64,000 nucleotides of DNA, taken from contig QAOA01007694.1 in the NCBI GenBank assembly GCA_003255065.1, forward strand, positions 1 through 64,000, in the 5' to 3' direction. Made by a program: the position numbers and the translations under genes. The notes beneath the pieces are model-generated. The model did not search any database and had not been told where the DNA came from. It saw only the letters and a list, made by a program, of their open reading frames with translations. This DNA comes from Cercis canadensis. Lineage: Eukaryota > Streptophyta > Magnoliopsida > Fabales > Fabaceae. Shown one piece after another: positions 22,429-34,373 of the stretch (positions within the stretch are counted from its first letter, which is position 1; each line of letters starts with the position of its first letter).

Positions 22429-24013
22429 GTGAGGCAGCCCCAAAGGCGACTTAACCCATTGATTCTGGATGTTGTAAAGAAAGAAGTCAGTAAGTTATTA
22501 TTAGTTAGCATTATTTACCCCATTTCAAACAGCAAGTGGGTGAGTCCAGTGCAAGTGGTTCCCAAGAAGACTGACATGACAATAGTAGCCAATGAGCAAA
22601 ATGAGTTGATTCCTACCAGAGTGCAGAACAGTTGGCTAGTTTGTATTGATTACAGAAGACTCAACCAAACAATCAAGAAGGATTAGTTTCCTCTGCCTTT
22701 CATCGATCAAATGTTAGAGAGATTGGCAGGGAAGTCTCATTACTGCTTCCTAGATGATTTCTTAGGCAACTTCCAGATTCACATAACCCCGGAGGATCAG
22801 GAGAATATTACATTTACCTATTCATTCGACACATTTGCATATAGGAGGATGCCCTTCGGCCTTTGTAATGCCCCAAGTACTTTCCAGTAGTGTATGGTAA
22901 GTATTTTTTCTGATTTTTTAGAATACTACATGGAAGTATTTATGGATGACTTTACTGTTTATGGTTCCTCCTTTGATGAATGTTTAGACAGCCTTGCTAG
23001 AGTACTTGATATATGCATTGAGACTAACTTTGTTCTTAATTTTGAGAAATGTGATTTCATGGTAGAACAAGACATAGTTTTAGGGCATGTAGTTTCTAGC
23101 AAATAAATTGAAGTAGATAAGGCTAAAATTGATGTTATTGCCTCTTTACCCTACTTTACATGTGTGCGAGAAATGCGCTTTTTTTCTTGGTCATGTAGGA
23201 TTCTATAGGCGATTCATCAAGGATTTCAGCAAGATTGCTCTTCCATTGTCCAGACTTCTCCAAAAAGAAGTGGAGTTCGAATTTGATAGGCATTGCAGAG
23301 CAGCCTTTGATTAGCTAAAGCAAAGTCTTACCTTCCCTTCTATCATCTATCCACCTAACTGGGAGTTTCCCTTTGAGCTGATGTGTGATGCTTCCAATTT
23401 TGCAGTAGGCGCTGTCCTTGCATAGTGAGTGAACAAGCTATCCCACATGATCTCCTATGCCTCACGCACTCTGGATGTTGCCTAAGCGAATTAAACCACC
23501 ATTGAGAAAGAACTTCTGGCTATTGTTTTTGCTTTAGATAAATTTTTTGCTTACTTGCTTGATTTTAAAGTAATTGTTTTCTCTAACCATTGCAGCTTTA
23601 AAGTATTTTCTCAAGAAGCCAGATGCGAAACCTAGGCTCATTAGGTGGATGCTACTCTTGCAAGAATTTAACCTTAAGATCAAAGATAAGAGTGGAGCAA
23701 AAAACTTGGTTGCGGATCATTTAAGCCGGATTCCACTAGTCATGGATCATCTCCCCATCAAAGAGACCTTCCCAGATGAGCAGCTTTATCAGCTGCAAGG
23801 TAAAGATCCTTGGTATGCTTTGGTAAATTACTTAGTTGCTTTTGAGTTGCCTACTTATTTTAAGAAGCATCAAGTAGATAAGCTTAAAACTAAAGCGAAG
23901 CATTATGTGTGGGATGATCCCTATCTATGAAGATTATGTAGTGACCAAGTTATTAGGAGGTGTGTGCCTAGACATGAGTTTGAGTCTATTTTACAATTAT
24001 ATCATACTTCTGC
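22429..24013 (+). pseudogene. Element D reverse transcriptase and RNase H (fossil)
   Basis: Recognisable parts are LNPLILDVVKKEVSKLL, SPVQVVPKK, the catalytic-site box EVFMDDFTVYG, HVGFYRRFIKDFSKIALPLS and RNase H pieces ending NLVADHLSRIP. The region closely follows element C 16680-18180. It ends at the 5-bp target duplication of the solo LTR. Many breaks. Confidence 0.8.
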
Positions 24014-24018
24014 ATGTG

Positions 24019-25474
24019 TGATTGGAAATGTCGCTTAACCAATTAAATTAAACCAAATCCCCTAATTAGAATGTAATAGATGGCATAATCCGGGTTTGTC
24101 TCACAAGGAATGCAATGTGTAATCAATAATTTCAAGTTAAAAACAGGAGATTTTTGAAACAAGATTATAATAGTAAATTTTAGAATTAAACAAAGATTAA
24201 TGTAGTTGATTAAAGGTGTAACCTAGCTAGACATCCATCAAAAACCGGTTTGATTCATCCTAGATTAACATGAGTGATTAAGTCTTAATGTAGCAATGCT
24301 AATTGAGTTTAATCACAACCGAAATCTCTAATTGTGACTAATTATTCCTACTAAGTTATCACTTAGAATTCGATTAACCACATACAATCACTAATCTTGT
24401 AATCACAAAGACTAAGCAATTAGTGATTAATCTAAAAACCGAACATCAATTAACATAGCATAGCTTCTTTGAATTCTAACCACAGATTAAAGATTGATCA
24501 ATCTAAATTCTATTTCTTACTTCAATATCCATATAAATCACAAAGATCTCCATGAATTCATACAAAGATTAAAGCAAGACAGAAATTCAAAGAAGAAGAA
24601 ATTGCATTAAGTTTAATTCAATTAAGAACATAATCTCAAAATCAAAACTGAATTTAATCAGGAGTCTAACTTAGTTACAAGGATTCTACTCCTCCATGGT
24701 CATGAAATCCAAGCTCCAATGGAGAAGTGCAGTCATAAATCAAAGAGCTCCCAACTTTTCAAGAGAGAAAACAAAAGCTGCCTAGTCTCGAATTGATAAC
24801 TCGTCTGCCTCCTTTCTCTGCTTATAACTTCCTAATTTTCATGCACACCTAAATTACCCCTAACCTAGTTTAAACCTCTGGACCTTAGCTTCAAATGGGC
24901 TCCGGTTTGGGCCTAATTGGGCCTGAATTGAGGAAGTTAAGCCCATTTAAGTCCATCTAGGTCCATATAGGTCTCTGGACTAATCAGCCATTTTCGACAG
25001 GCAATAATACCATCTTAACTTCATAATTTGTTGAACCACCCTTCATAAAAATTGAAGCCCTGCACCTTAGCTTTCCAATGGGACCGGTTTCAAGTCCATA
25101 CAACATGTATAGCACAAGTTATGGTCCAAACACTGCATGCGGGTCAGGATCAAGAGGCAGCAACTCTACTCTGACTTCCGGGTTACATTTCACCCACTGA
25201 ACTTCTAAATTGGCCTTGGAGGTCTAAATGAAAGTTGTATATAATCCTCTTAGCTTTCCTACAAGGCAAGAATCACAATTTTTAGACATTCAGAACTAAA
25301 TATATACCCGAAATACAGAATAGTGTCAAAATCCTAATAATGTTGAAAAACACACTTAAGCCCAATTTGAACCTAATTAATGAAATATGACCCAAGCCCA
25401 ATCAAATAAGCCCAAAATAGGATTAGGAGGTTAAAAATAGGGATTAATTAATATATAAAAAATATTTTTCATCA
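24019..25474 (-). mobile_element. Reversed solo LTR (type II) with ATGTG target duplication
   Basis: On the minus strand it begins TGATGAAAAATATTTTTTAT and ends GGTTAAGCGACATTTCCAATCA-like sequence, 1456 bases. It matches the element C LTRs throughout. ATGTG occurs on both sides (24014-24018 and 25475-25479), proving a separate insertion into the integrase-proximal part of element D followed by LTR-LTR recombination. Confidence 0.93.
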
Positions 25475-25479
25475 ATGTG

Positions 25480-26900
25480 ATGGTCATTTTCGACCCCAAC
25501 GCATTGCTAGAAAAATTTTAGACTCTGGATTATATTGGCCTACCTTGTTTCATGATGCATATAGTTTTTGTAAGCTTTGTGCACAATGCCAAAAAATTGG
25601 TAATATTTTCTGTAGGAATGAGATGTCTCAACAACCTGTGAAATATTTGATGTTTGAAGTATTGATTTCATAGGTCATTTTCCTAGTTCTTTTTGTTTTG
25701 TGTACATTCTGTTAACTGTGGATTATGTTTCTAAATGGGTAGATGCCAAGGCTACCTGAATTGATGATTCTCGTATTGTCTTAGATTTTGTCAGGACTCA
25801 CATTTTCTGCAGGTTTGGCATTCTGAGAGCAATCATCAGTTACCATGGCTCTCACTTCTGCAATAAGCATATGGCAACTCTGTTGAGAAAATATGGTGTG
25901 ATGTATAAGGTGTCAACTCCCTATCATCCACAAATCAATGGACAAGCTGAGGTGTCAAATAAGGAGATCAAGCAAATTCTAGAGAAAACTGTCCAACCCA
26001 ATAGAAAATATTAGAGCATTCGTCTGGATGATGCATTGTGGGCTTATCGGACCGCCTACAAGACTCCTCTAGGTATGCCACCTTATAGGCTCGTCTTTGG
26101 CAAGGTGTGTCACCTTCTAGTGGAGATAGAACATAAGACATATTAGGCAGTGAAACAAGGCAATCTTGACTTAGCTCAAGCCGGATCCCAAAGAAAGCTC
26201 CAATTTCAAGAACTTGAAGAAATTCGGTAGAAGGCATATGAGAACTCTCAGATCTATAAAGAGAAAACCAAGGTCGTTCATGATAAGATGGTGGTGAGGA
26301 AAGAATTTCACATTGGTCAAAAAGTGTTGTTCTACAACTCCCGTCTCAAGCTAATACTCGACAAGCTCCGTTCTAGGTGGCTTTGTCCGTTTGTAATCGC
26401 TAAGGTCTTTCCTTATGGTGTGGTGGAGGTTACAAGTGAGGCAACCAACAAAGCTTTCATAGTCAATAGACATCGCCTCAAGTCATTCTATGAGAGAGTT
26501 CAAGAGGACATAGTGGAGGAAGTCCACTTACAAGAAGCCATCTACCTCACTTNTCAAGAACTTGAAGAAATTCGGTAGAAGGCATATGAGAACTCTCAGA
26601 TCTATAAAGAGAAAACCAAGGTTGTTCATGATAAGATGGTGGTGAGGAAAGAATTTCACATTGGTCAAAAAGTGTTGTTCTACAACTCCCGTCTCAAGCT
26701 AATACCCGACAAGCTCCGTTCTAGGTGGCTTTGTCCGTTTGTAGTCGCTAAGGTCTTTCCTTATGGTGTGGTGGAGGTTACAAGTGAGGCAACCAACAAA
26801 GCTTTCATAGTCAATAGACATCGCCTCAAGTCATTCTATGAGAGAGTTCAAGAGGACATAGTGGAGGAAGTCCACTTACAAGAAGCCATCTACCTCACTT
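25480..26900 (+). pseudogene. Element D integrase (fossil)
   Basis: After the solo LTR the element resumes with integrase: GSHF-like and CKLCAQC zinc-finger remnants, VDYVSKWVD-type core and [13 protein letters not shown]. The C-terminal part (LRSRWLCPFV, VNRHRLKSFYE) occurs twice because of the 347-bp duplication around an N at 26553. Broken in several places. Confidence 0.78.
26206..26900. repeat. 347-bp direct repeat on either side of a single N
   Basis: Positions 26206-26552 and 26554-26900 are the same 347 bases with three differences by eye (near 26275, 26356 and 26396 in the first copy). One N at 26553 separates them. The layout suggests two overlapping contig ends, possibly the two haplotypes, joined head to tail, and not a biological duplication. 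Confidence 0.85.
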
Positions 26901-28460
26901 GATAAGGATGTTTCTTCTCTCTATTTTATTTTACTTGTCCTAGATTACTTGATGTTTATTAAGGGATGTTATTTTTTGAGTTTTTCTTCCATTGAGGGCA
27001 ATGTAGAATTTAAGTGTGGGGGAGGTTTACATTTTATTTTTCTATTTTTGTGTCTGTTTTTAATTCTATTTTTAGTTTTTAGTTTATTTTTCTTGCTGTT
27101 TTTCTATTTTTCTTGTTATTTTTCTATTTTTGTCAATTTTCTATGTTTTGTTTTCTTTGTTGTTTTCAGTTTTTATTTATATTGCTATTTTCTATTTTTC
27201 TGTTTTTGTGTCTTGCTGATTTTTCTATTTTTAGTTGTCTTCCAATGATATTTTAGGATTTGTAAGTTGTAAGTTTGAAGCAATTGCAATTCAAGGTTCA
27301 TAACATGATTGAATAATTTGTCTTCCTTCTTGAATTGCACATGCTTGGTTTTGGATGTTAGATTGGTGATTACGTTTGATAGATGCATGCCTTGTGAGAT
27401 TTTGAACCTTTTGATGGATGGATTTAGTATTTGTGCTATTCTTTTCTTTATTGTGTGATGTTCACTCATGGAATTTGTTCATTCTAGAACTTGCTTTGAT
27501 TCTTTTTAAGGCTACATTTTCACTTGCATACATGAACATGATTGATGCATTCTTTCTTGATTTAACTACTTTGCCAAATAGCCAATCTTGCATAATTTTT
27601 CTTTGTTTAACCTCCTTGAGCCTATTTGTCTATCCTTTGTCTTAGCTCATTATATGCCTTTGTGAAAAACCATGTTTTTACCTTACCTTAGGGAATGGGA
27701 GAGTATTGGTTCACTTGAAGACCCATTGTGCTTGTGGGCAACTAATAGTACAAGTGTGGAGGTTGTGAAATTTGATGTGTAATATGCAAAGTGTTTGGTG
27801 AAAGAAAAAAAAAAGAGTATTTTATTAAAAATTAAAATTAAAAAAAAAAACAAGAATAATTGTGAGAAGGTTGTGAAAGGCAAGAAAAATGAAGAAATAT
27901 GTGAAAAGAAAGAAGAATTTGCTTTACATACTTGGAAGTTGGGAAAAAATTTCATGCTTGTCATTTGAATTCCTCCCCATTGCTCTTTTATTATCTTAGG
28001 GTACTTAACTTTTTATATCCATAATGTTCTCTTCCTTTGCCTTGACCCTATTACAACTTTGAATAAAGTCTTCTTGATTTGTGTGTGCATGTGTTTGAGT
28101 AGTGGAGAAGTAAAAGATAAGCAAGTTTATGGTAGTGCATTTCTTCATGAGTTTCATTGAGTGAAATACTTACTTTCTAAACACTTGAGGGATTGAGTGA
28201 GGATCTATCATTCTTGACTCATGTTTTTCAATTGAAGCTACCTTGTTTGTTGGTTTTAGATGTGAAGAAATTTTATCTCATGAATGCTTTGACTCCCTTG
28301 AATATTTGATTGCTCTCTTGCTTGTGAACTTGTGCATTTCTTGAATATCATTAGGAAATGAGTCTTTAGTTTTTGAGTTAGTTTGTTTGTTTTTTCTTGT
28401 TTCCTAGTTTTGGAGTTTTAAGTTTGCCCGAGACGTGCAAAGGTTAAGTGTGGGAGAATT
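26901..28460 (+). other. Element D 3' non-coding tract
   Basis: This is non-coding DNA parallel to fragment B. It has a T-rich, TTTTTCTATTTTT-like stretch at 27030-27240, a run of A around 27780-27850, and polypurine-like tracts TAAGTGTGGGGGAGG at 27011 and TAAGTGTGGGAGAA at 28445. The second one lies against the LTR. I see no gene in it. Confidence 0.65.
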
Positions 28461-29809
28461 TGATAAACACACTTTTTATATAGTAATTAACTCTTATTTT
28501 TAGTTTCTTAAATCTCTTTTGGGCTGATTTGATTGGGCTTGGGCCGCATTTTATTAGTTGGCTTCCAATTGGGCTTAATTGTGTTTTTCAGCATTACTGG
28601 AAACTTTAAACCATCTCTGTATTTCGGGCATAAGTTGAGTTTTAGAAATTTTATAATCTTGAATCTTACCTTGTAGGAAAGCTAAGAGAATTATCTACAA
28701 CTTTGATTCAGAGCTCCAAAGCTAATTCGGATGTCCAGCAAGTCATTTTTGGCATGGAAGTCAGAGTAGAGATACTGTCACTAGACCTTGACCCATATGA
28801 AGAGATTGGGCCGTAACTTGGGCTGTGGATATCGTCTGGACCTAAAAATCATACCATTGGATAGCTAAGACACAACGCTTCAAATCTTGTGAAGATCAAT
28901 TCTCAAAACTATAGGGTTTTGATGGTGCTATTGCCCCTTGAAATCAACTAATGGGTCCAAAGAGCTGTTAAGACTTAAATGAGCCTAACTTTCTCATCCC
29001 AAGTCCAATTAAGCCCAAACCGGTGCCCAATTAATGCTGAGACCTAGGAGATTAATTCTAAACTAAGGGTAATCTAGGTGTGCAATTATTTTAGAGGGTT
29101 ACAAGTAGGTTAAAGAGGCAGACATATTTGACATTCTATTCTAGACAGTTTTTCCTTGCTTCTTTTCTCTCTAGCAGTTTTCTTTGCTTTTTCTATAATA
29201 GATCATTCCCTCATGTTCATGTAGGGCTAATCATTTAGATTAATCCAGGCTTTTGCTGTTCTAATTATTAATTCTGAGGTTCTATATTAATTGTTATTTA
29301 TTCAGTGATTAATCAAACTTCTTTCATCCCTTTTGCTTAATTCTAATTAGATTGCTTAATTCAAATTAGAAGGTTCATGTGATAATTGTTTAATTTCATA
29401 TGTTAAAAGAGAATTGTAAAGATTAAACAATGTTTCTAAGCTTTTGGGTGGATTATTTAAGCTTGGTTGAGTTCTGGACTTTAGGTTAATCTGGATTAGT
29501 AGATGCTTAATTTGATTAACCCTAATTAATCGAATTCTGGATGCTTATCCAGTAGAGGACTCATAGATCACTTAAAGGCTTCTTGAATGCGTTCTAAGGC
29601 CAAGAATTAGGTTAATGACTGAATAATTCTTTTGTAATTAAGGATGGATTAAAATCAGGATTAGCTATAGCCCTGGATTTGTTACTATCCTAATTTGATT
29701 CCCTAATTAGAGTAGTCCTATGGTTCGACTCGGTGTTACCTTATGCTCCAAGTAGCTTTGGTGAACTGGTTATAAATTCACTAATTTGATTTGCCTCGAC
29801 AGCTCATCA
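28461..29809 (+). repeat. 3' LTR of element D (type I)
   Basis: It starts TGATAAACACACTTTTTATA and ends CTCGACAGCTCATCA, 1349 bases. The right half contains GGTTCGACTCGGTGTTACC, which marks type I LTRs and differs from the right half of the C-type LTRs. The first half is alignable with both types. Confidence 0.87.
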
Positions 29810-30420
29810 ATGCATGCCTCAGATATTTGGTCTCAAATTTATGTATAACAAAGAGACATGTTTGAAAAATCTAAAGAATTAAAAATCATGCAAAATGGGG
29901 CCCTGCAGCTCCAGCTACAACACAAAAACTAAACATTGTCAGAATTGACCAGCAATCCGACAATGCCGGGGAAAACAACCAATTTAAAAACAAAACTGGG
30001 AGCAAACGAAATATGAAAAAAATTCTAAAAATAATATAAGCGGAATAGATATGTCTGAGGATCCTATAGAAACAAGAATGATGCAAATTTGAGCTCTACA
30101 ACTCCATTTAGAAAATAAACATTGAGGGTGGCCAAGGAAAACTGACAAACCCACAATAACAGAAAAAAAAAAAAGTCAACTTCAATTAAAAATTGGGAGC
30201 AGGGTACACATGCATAAATTTCGAGAAAAATATATGTGAAGGAAACATGCCTCTTGATTCTAAAAAATCAAGAATCACCCAAATTGGAGTTCTACAGCCT
30301 CAGATATAAAATAAAAACCAAGGGTTGTCAGGGAATACTGTCAAACCCGAAAATGCATAATATAAAACCAAATAAAGAAAACCCAAAAGCAAGACATGCA
30401 TGGATCAACCATCTCATCTA
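29810..30420. repeat. Three diverged copies of a roughly 190-bp repeat
   Basis: Three successive blocks carry the same order of words: an ACATG-type word, then AATCAxGCAAA, a CTCTACAACTCCA-type word, an AAACAnTGTCAG-type word and CCGACAATG-like ends. The blocks start at about 29850, 30050 and 30240. Such modules occur in long plant LTRs; here they would be read on the minus strand. Function unknown. Confidence 0.5.
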
Positions 30421-32087
30421 AAATCAAACCAAAACATAATCATAACTTTCAAAAGTAAACATGCTCGAAGAGCCAATCAAAACTGAAAATGAACAAGGAG
30501 GAATAGAAGCCAAAGATTCAAATTAAGCAAGATTAGAAGCTAAAACCCAAGGATTCAAAAGGATTTTTGAAAAACACATATGTTCATTACACATTCACCA
30601 TGAAAATGAAGCGAAGAGAGATGAAGAACATGTAATCAAAGTGAAATCAAAAGGAAAAGGGGAATTCAAGGAGAAAATAAGGCAAATCAAACATCTCACC
30701 ATGAATTCAACCAAGCATACATGAAAAACCAAAAGAATAGAGGAAAAGGACAAAGATTACCTAAAGTTCTTCAAGAAATTCACTCATTCTTGCTCAAAAT
30801 GGTTGAGCCCGCCTTCAAGAAGCTTAAACCTCATTTGATTTCTCATTTTCTTCTCAAAAATAGGAAGAACAACTCAAGAACACTTTGAGGTTTCTCAAGC
30901 TTTCACCCTTTCTCTCTTTATTTTCTCTCAACTTAGCTCTTTTGATATTTTTTTTTTCTCTCAAATCTCTATCCCTCTTTGTGTTTCACCTTGGGCAGCA
31001 TCATTTGTGAGGCTCTCTCCTTTTTTTTTTCTTAAGCAATCAGCTCTCTCAACTTGGAGAGCAAGTTGAGGGTAGTTTGGTCCTTTCCTACCCCTTTTGC
31101 ACCTTCCTCCCACTTTCCTATAGCCTTGCCATATGAAAAATCTAATAATTATTCTCCAAAATGCCCTAGCCAAATTACACACTTCAGTCCCTCCAAGTTG
31201 TATTTTTATTTCATGCAAAAATAAGGTTAAGGAGCCCTCCATTAGCAATTTTCCCAAAATTGCCTAGCACAAGCCACTTCCATGAAGCTTTCTTGAGGCT
31301 AAATCTTTTCACTTATGCTTTGGAATATTCCTTAAACCCTAGCTAAAATCTTTCAGATTTTTAATCATATTAATCCAATTTTTTGCTAAAATAAAACAAG
31401 AAACCCTAAAAGAAAGCTTCTTGGCACTTGCAAGGCACATGCAACATCCCTTCTCTTGATATTTTGCCAAAATGTTAATGAAACTCTTCTCCATTAGCTT
31501 GGTCGAAAATCACTTCTAAAATTCCTACAAAATTATTTTATTTTTGATTAAAAATAAAAGACATAAAACCCTAATGGGCCAAATTAGGTCAAAGTGAGCA
31601 CAAAGGGCTCTCAACCTTGGACCAAAATTGGTCCAATTGAATCCAAATAAAATCTCAAATATATTAAATAGTCCAGTAATCATTTTTCATTTATTTGGAC
31701 CAAAACATTTGGAAAACAAAAGATCGGATGGGTCCGAAGGCTCACAAACTAGGATTTTAGTAAAATGAGTCAAGCCCAAAACATGAATTTTGACATAAAA
31801 TCACTAAAAGCCAAGGAAATTATAATCTTTATGTCCAAACAAAGTATTTTAAGAAAATCAAATGGTCCCAAACTCAATTTTTTTATTTTTTTTTAAAAAA
31901 GGGCCAAAGGGCCTCCTAACTTGGGTTAAAATGAAGTGGGTCAATGCTTAAAGACAAAAACTTTGATACAAAAGCTAAAAGAGGCCTTAAAGACCTCAAA
32001 ATCAAATTTTCTATTTGAAAACATAAATTTTCTCTTTCAAAAAACATGTAACACCTCCGGACAAAATACGGTGTCTACACCGTCTTT
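30421..32087 (-). mobile_element. Probable reversed LTR debris
   Basis: The right edge reads CCGGACAAAATACGGTGTCTACA, which on the minus strand starts TGTAGACACCGTATTTTGTCC, a common start of plant LTRs. Between it and the repeats at 29810 lies AT-rich DNA with CTTCAAGAAATTCACTCATT and TTCTCTCTTTATTTTCTCTC words of an LTR transcription-start type. No coding part was recognised. The left limit and the family are uncertain. Confidence 0.4.
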
Positions 32088-32790
32088 GTCATGTTCTTTT
32101 CTTTTGAAAAATTTAATTCAATTCAAATAAAAAAAGAACTGATAGAAAAAAAAAAAAACAAGTTTCCTAATCCCCTTCTCCTATCGGTCCTAGTTCACCC
32201 TTATGATGTAAAATAATTTTGCTCTTTTTTCAAAATTTTCCTCTCTTCTTTTGGTTTCATTTGAATACCTAAAATTGAAAGCCAATAGAAAATCCATGTA
32301 ATCCTTGTGTCACTTTCTTATTGGTTCTAAACCACCTCAATGATGTAAAAATGATTTTTGTCCTTTTTCAAAATTTTCTTTCACAAAAATGAAAATAGGA
32401 TCAAGAAATAATAAAGTGAAAATGGGATAAAGGGATGGTCCAGATCACATTTTAGAAAGAAATGGGCTAGGCTAGATACAATTGGACTAATGCATCTCTT
32501 TTTCTCTCTCTTTTTTTTTTTTTTTTTAATTACACAAGTTTCAAGCCCAAAAATAAAATGAAAATAAAATTAAAGCAATTTGTTGATGTAATCTTAAAAG
32601 AAAACTATTTTTGCAGTGTATGAAATTTTGACAAATACCAAGATACAAGACAAAGAAAAGTTTATTATTATTATTATTATTTTGTAACTTCAATAAAATA
32701 AAAGGTAGTCTGGACAAAATATGCTATCTACATCCATTACTCATTCTGCTCTATTATTGTTTATTAGTTGCATATTTATTATTTATTTTT
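32088..32790. other. AT-rich DNA with a second LTR-start-like word
   Basis: Two similar segments of about 150 bases (around 32155-32240 and 32295-32390) share TGATGTAAAA and TTTTTCAAAATTTTC words. A TGGACAAAATATGCTATCTACA word at about 32713-32734 resembles the LTR-like edge at 32066-32087. (TTA)n lies near 32660. No gene seen. Confidence 0.4.
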
Positions 32791-32810
32791 ATGTTGATTG
32801 TTCGTTCTCC

Positions 32811-33022
32811 TTACAGCGAAGTGCAATCTATAGAGAAGCGATGGACTTTGAGTTGGAGGACTTCGATTCAAATGGCAAAGTTGGCACCGATTGAACTGCT
32901 GACACCTCCACCTCTCCTCAAGTCCCTCATCTCTCTAAGCTCCAATCCACCATTAGCGGCATGTCTTGAGATGGAAAGGATGAGCCGATGACTGTGGCTT
33001 TTGTGACCTTGGTGGATAACTA
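32811..33022 (+). pseudogene. Possible decayed exon, unidentified
   Basis: After a pyrimidine-rich stretch and TTACAG (a possible splice acceptor at 32811-32816), one frame reads a hydrophilic, acidic peptide beginning MDFELEDFDSNGKVGTD at 32841. It then continues through PQVPHLSKLQSTISG and DGKDEPMTVAFVTLVDN to a stop. Two in-frame stops lie inside. Base composition is higher in GC than the flanks. I do not recognise the protein. It could be a relic of a host exon or a chance open region. Confidence 0.3.
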
Positions 33023-33505
33023 AAGACAAAGGGGATGGGCTAAACGTTTTTTTTTCCCTTTTTTTTCTAAAAATTTTCAATCAAAAATTGTTAATGATCT
33101 ATTTTGTTAATGAAATTAATTTCATTCTAAAAAGAAAAATTTACCTATTACTCACTCTTAAAAAAAAACTTGCCCATTAATTAGATAGGTTGCATTATAA
33201 GAGAATTGCAATTAGTAGTACCAAAAATTAAAATAAAATACAATAAATTGTTCTATGTAACTTAATTTAAAATAACTTTGAAGACATGAGATGGCATTAG
33301 TGATCTTATTTTAACATGAATTATTATAACTTTATTTTATTCAAATTATTATTGTAATATTGAAATATTTCTTTTGTCATAATATTTTGTTTGGACAATT
33401 TTACAATTGTATTACTCCCTTATGAGTTTTGCTAAGAATAATTAACACTAGTTCAAGGTGAAATATATCTTTTATATTTCTTCTAATTAAATATTAATTA
33501 ATTAA

Positions 33506-33554
<49 letters not shown>

Positions 33555-33612
33555 TGAATTTTCTTCAACTTGAACTTATTTATGAATTCTTAATTAGGCA
33601 TTTTTTTTAATC
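33023..33612. other. AT-rich spacer with a (TA)n microsatellite
   Basis: No gene is seen. An (ATTA)n run at about 33493-33510 passes into about 20 TA units at 33511-33551. Confidence 0.7.
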
Positions 33613-33928
33613 TACTAAGTCCCAATAGATTAATGTATCTCTAATTTGGAATTGAATCTAAAATAAAATTCTTCTAATCCATGACTTGATCTTCTTTCAT
33701 ATTGATTAAGACCAAATTGAGCATTTTCCACAAATTGGGCATCTCCTAGTTTACTAAGGCCTAATAGATTAATGCATTCCTAATTAGGAATTGAACCTAA
33801 AATAAAATTCTTCTAATCCATTACTTGTTCTTTTTTCATAGTAATTAAGACTAAATTAGGCATTTTTCACAAATTGGGCATTTCCTAGTTTACTAAGGCC
33901 CAATAGATTAATGTAACTCTAATTAGAA
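33613..33928. repeat. 139-bp tandem repeat, left part
   Basis: The word TACTAAG-CCAATAGATTAATG recurs at 33613, 33752 and 33891, a spacing of exactly 139 each time. Each unit contains GGAATTGAACCTAAAATAAA and a TTAAGACCAAATT word. The third unit is interrupted at 33928 by the CACTA element and resumes at 40130. Confidence 0.8.
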
Positions 33929-34373
33929 CACTACAAGAAAACAAAGATTTTCTCACGGAATTTCTCTCAGACTAAAAGTCCGCGAGAAATTCTCCTGGAA
34001 ATCACGAATATTTCTCTTGGAATTACAGTGAGAAAAATTTCTTATGGATAGTTGTTGCGAAATTTTTATCTATGAGAAAAATCCGCAAGAACTCCGAGAG
34101 AAAAACTAAGAGAATATGGCGGGAATTGTTTCTTGTAGACCAAAATTTGTGAGAAATTCCTTATGGAATTTCATTCAAGATTTCTCGCAGACTGTGTCCA
34201 AGAGAAACAAAACAATCATTTTGGTGTAGATGTTTCTCACGGAATTTGTCCATGAGAATCAAAACATACCATTTAAATTAAGCGGGTTTCTAAAATCTGT
34301 TTCTCAGAGATTTTGTCTGTGAGAAACTTTGTGAGAAATCTGAGTTTTCTTTTGCTTCCCACACTGAGCCTCC
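33929..34373. repeat. CACTA left subterminal repeats
   Basis: The stretch holds a dense series of TTTCTCACGGAATTT, TCCGCGAGAAA, TGAGAAA and TTTCTCGCAGA words in both orientations. In CACTA elements such subterminal repeats are the binding sites of the TNPA-type protein. The matching set at the right end lies at about 39760-40126. Confidence 0.8.

Larger units (their letters stand above)
22416..29809 (+). mobile_element. Element D: right-hand part of an Athila-lineage element (fossil)
   Basis: The element is present from reverse transcriptase onward: reverse transcriptase and RNase H (22429-23990), integrase (to about 26900, interrupted by a solo LTR at 24019-25474), 3' tract and one LTR (28461-29809). 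Its left part is not in the window, because sequence switches to the C LTR at 22415. It is clearly broken, with more than ten interruptions by eye, and looks older than C. Its 3' tract and LTR are close relatives of fragment B. Confidence 0.82.

Noticed and set aside
26949-27248. 99-codon ORF resembling a membrane protein
   Set aside because: It is made of TTTTTCTATTTTT repeats in the 3' tract of element D and is matched by similar non-coding DNA in fragment B.
31936-32130. Plus-strand ORF of 64 codons
   Set aside because: It overlaps the LTR-like edge at 32087 and has no recognisable domain.
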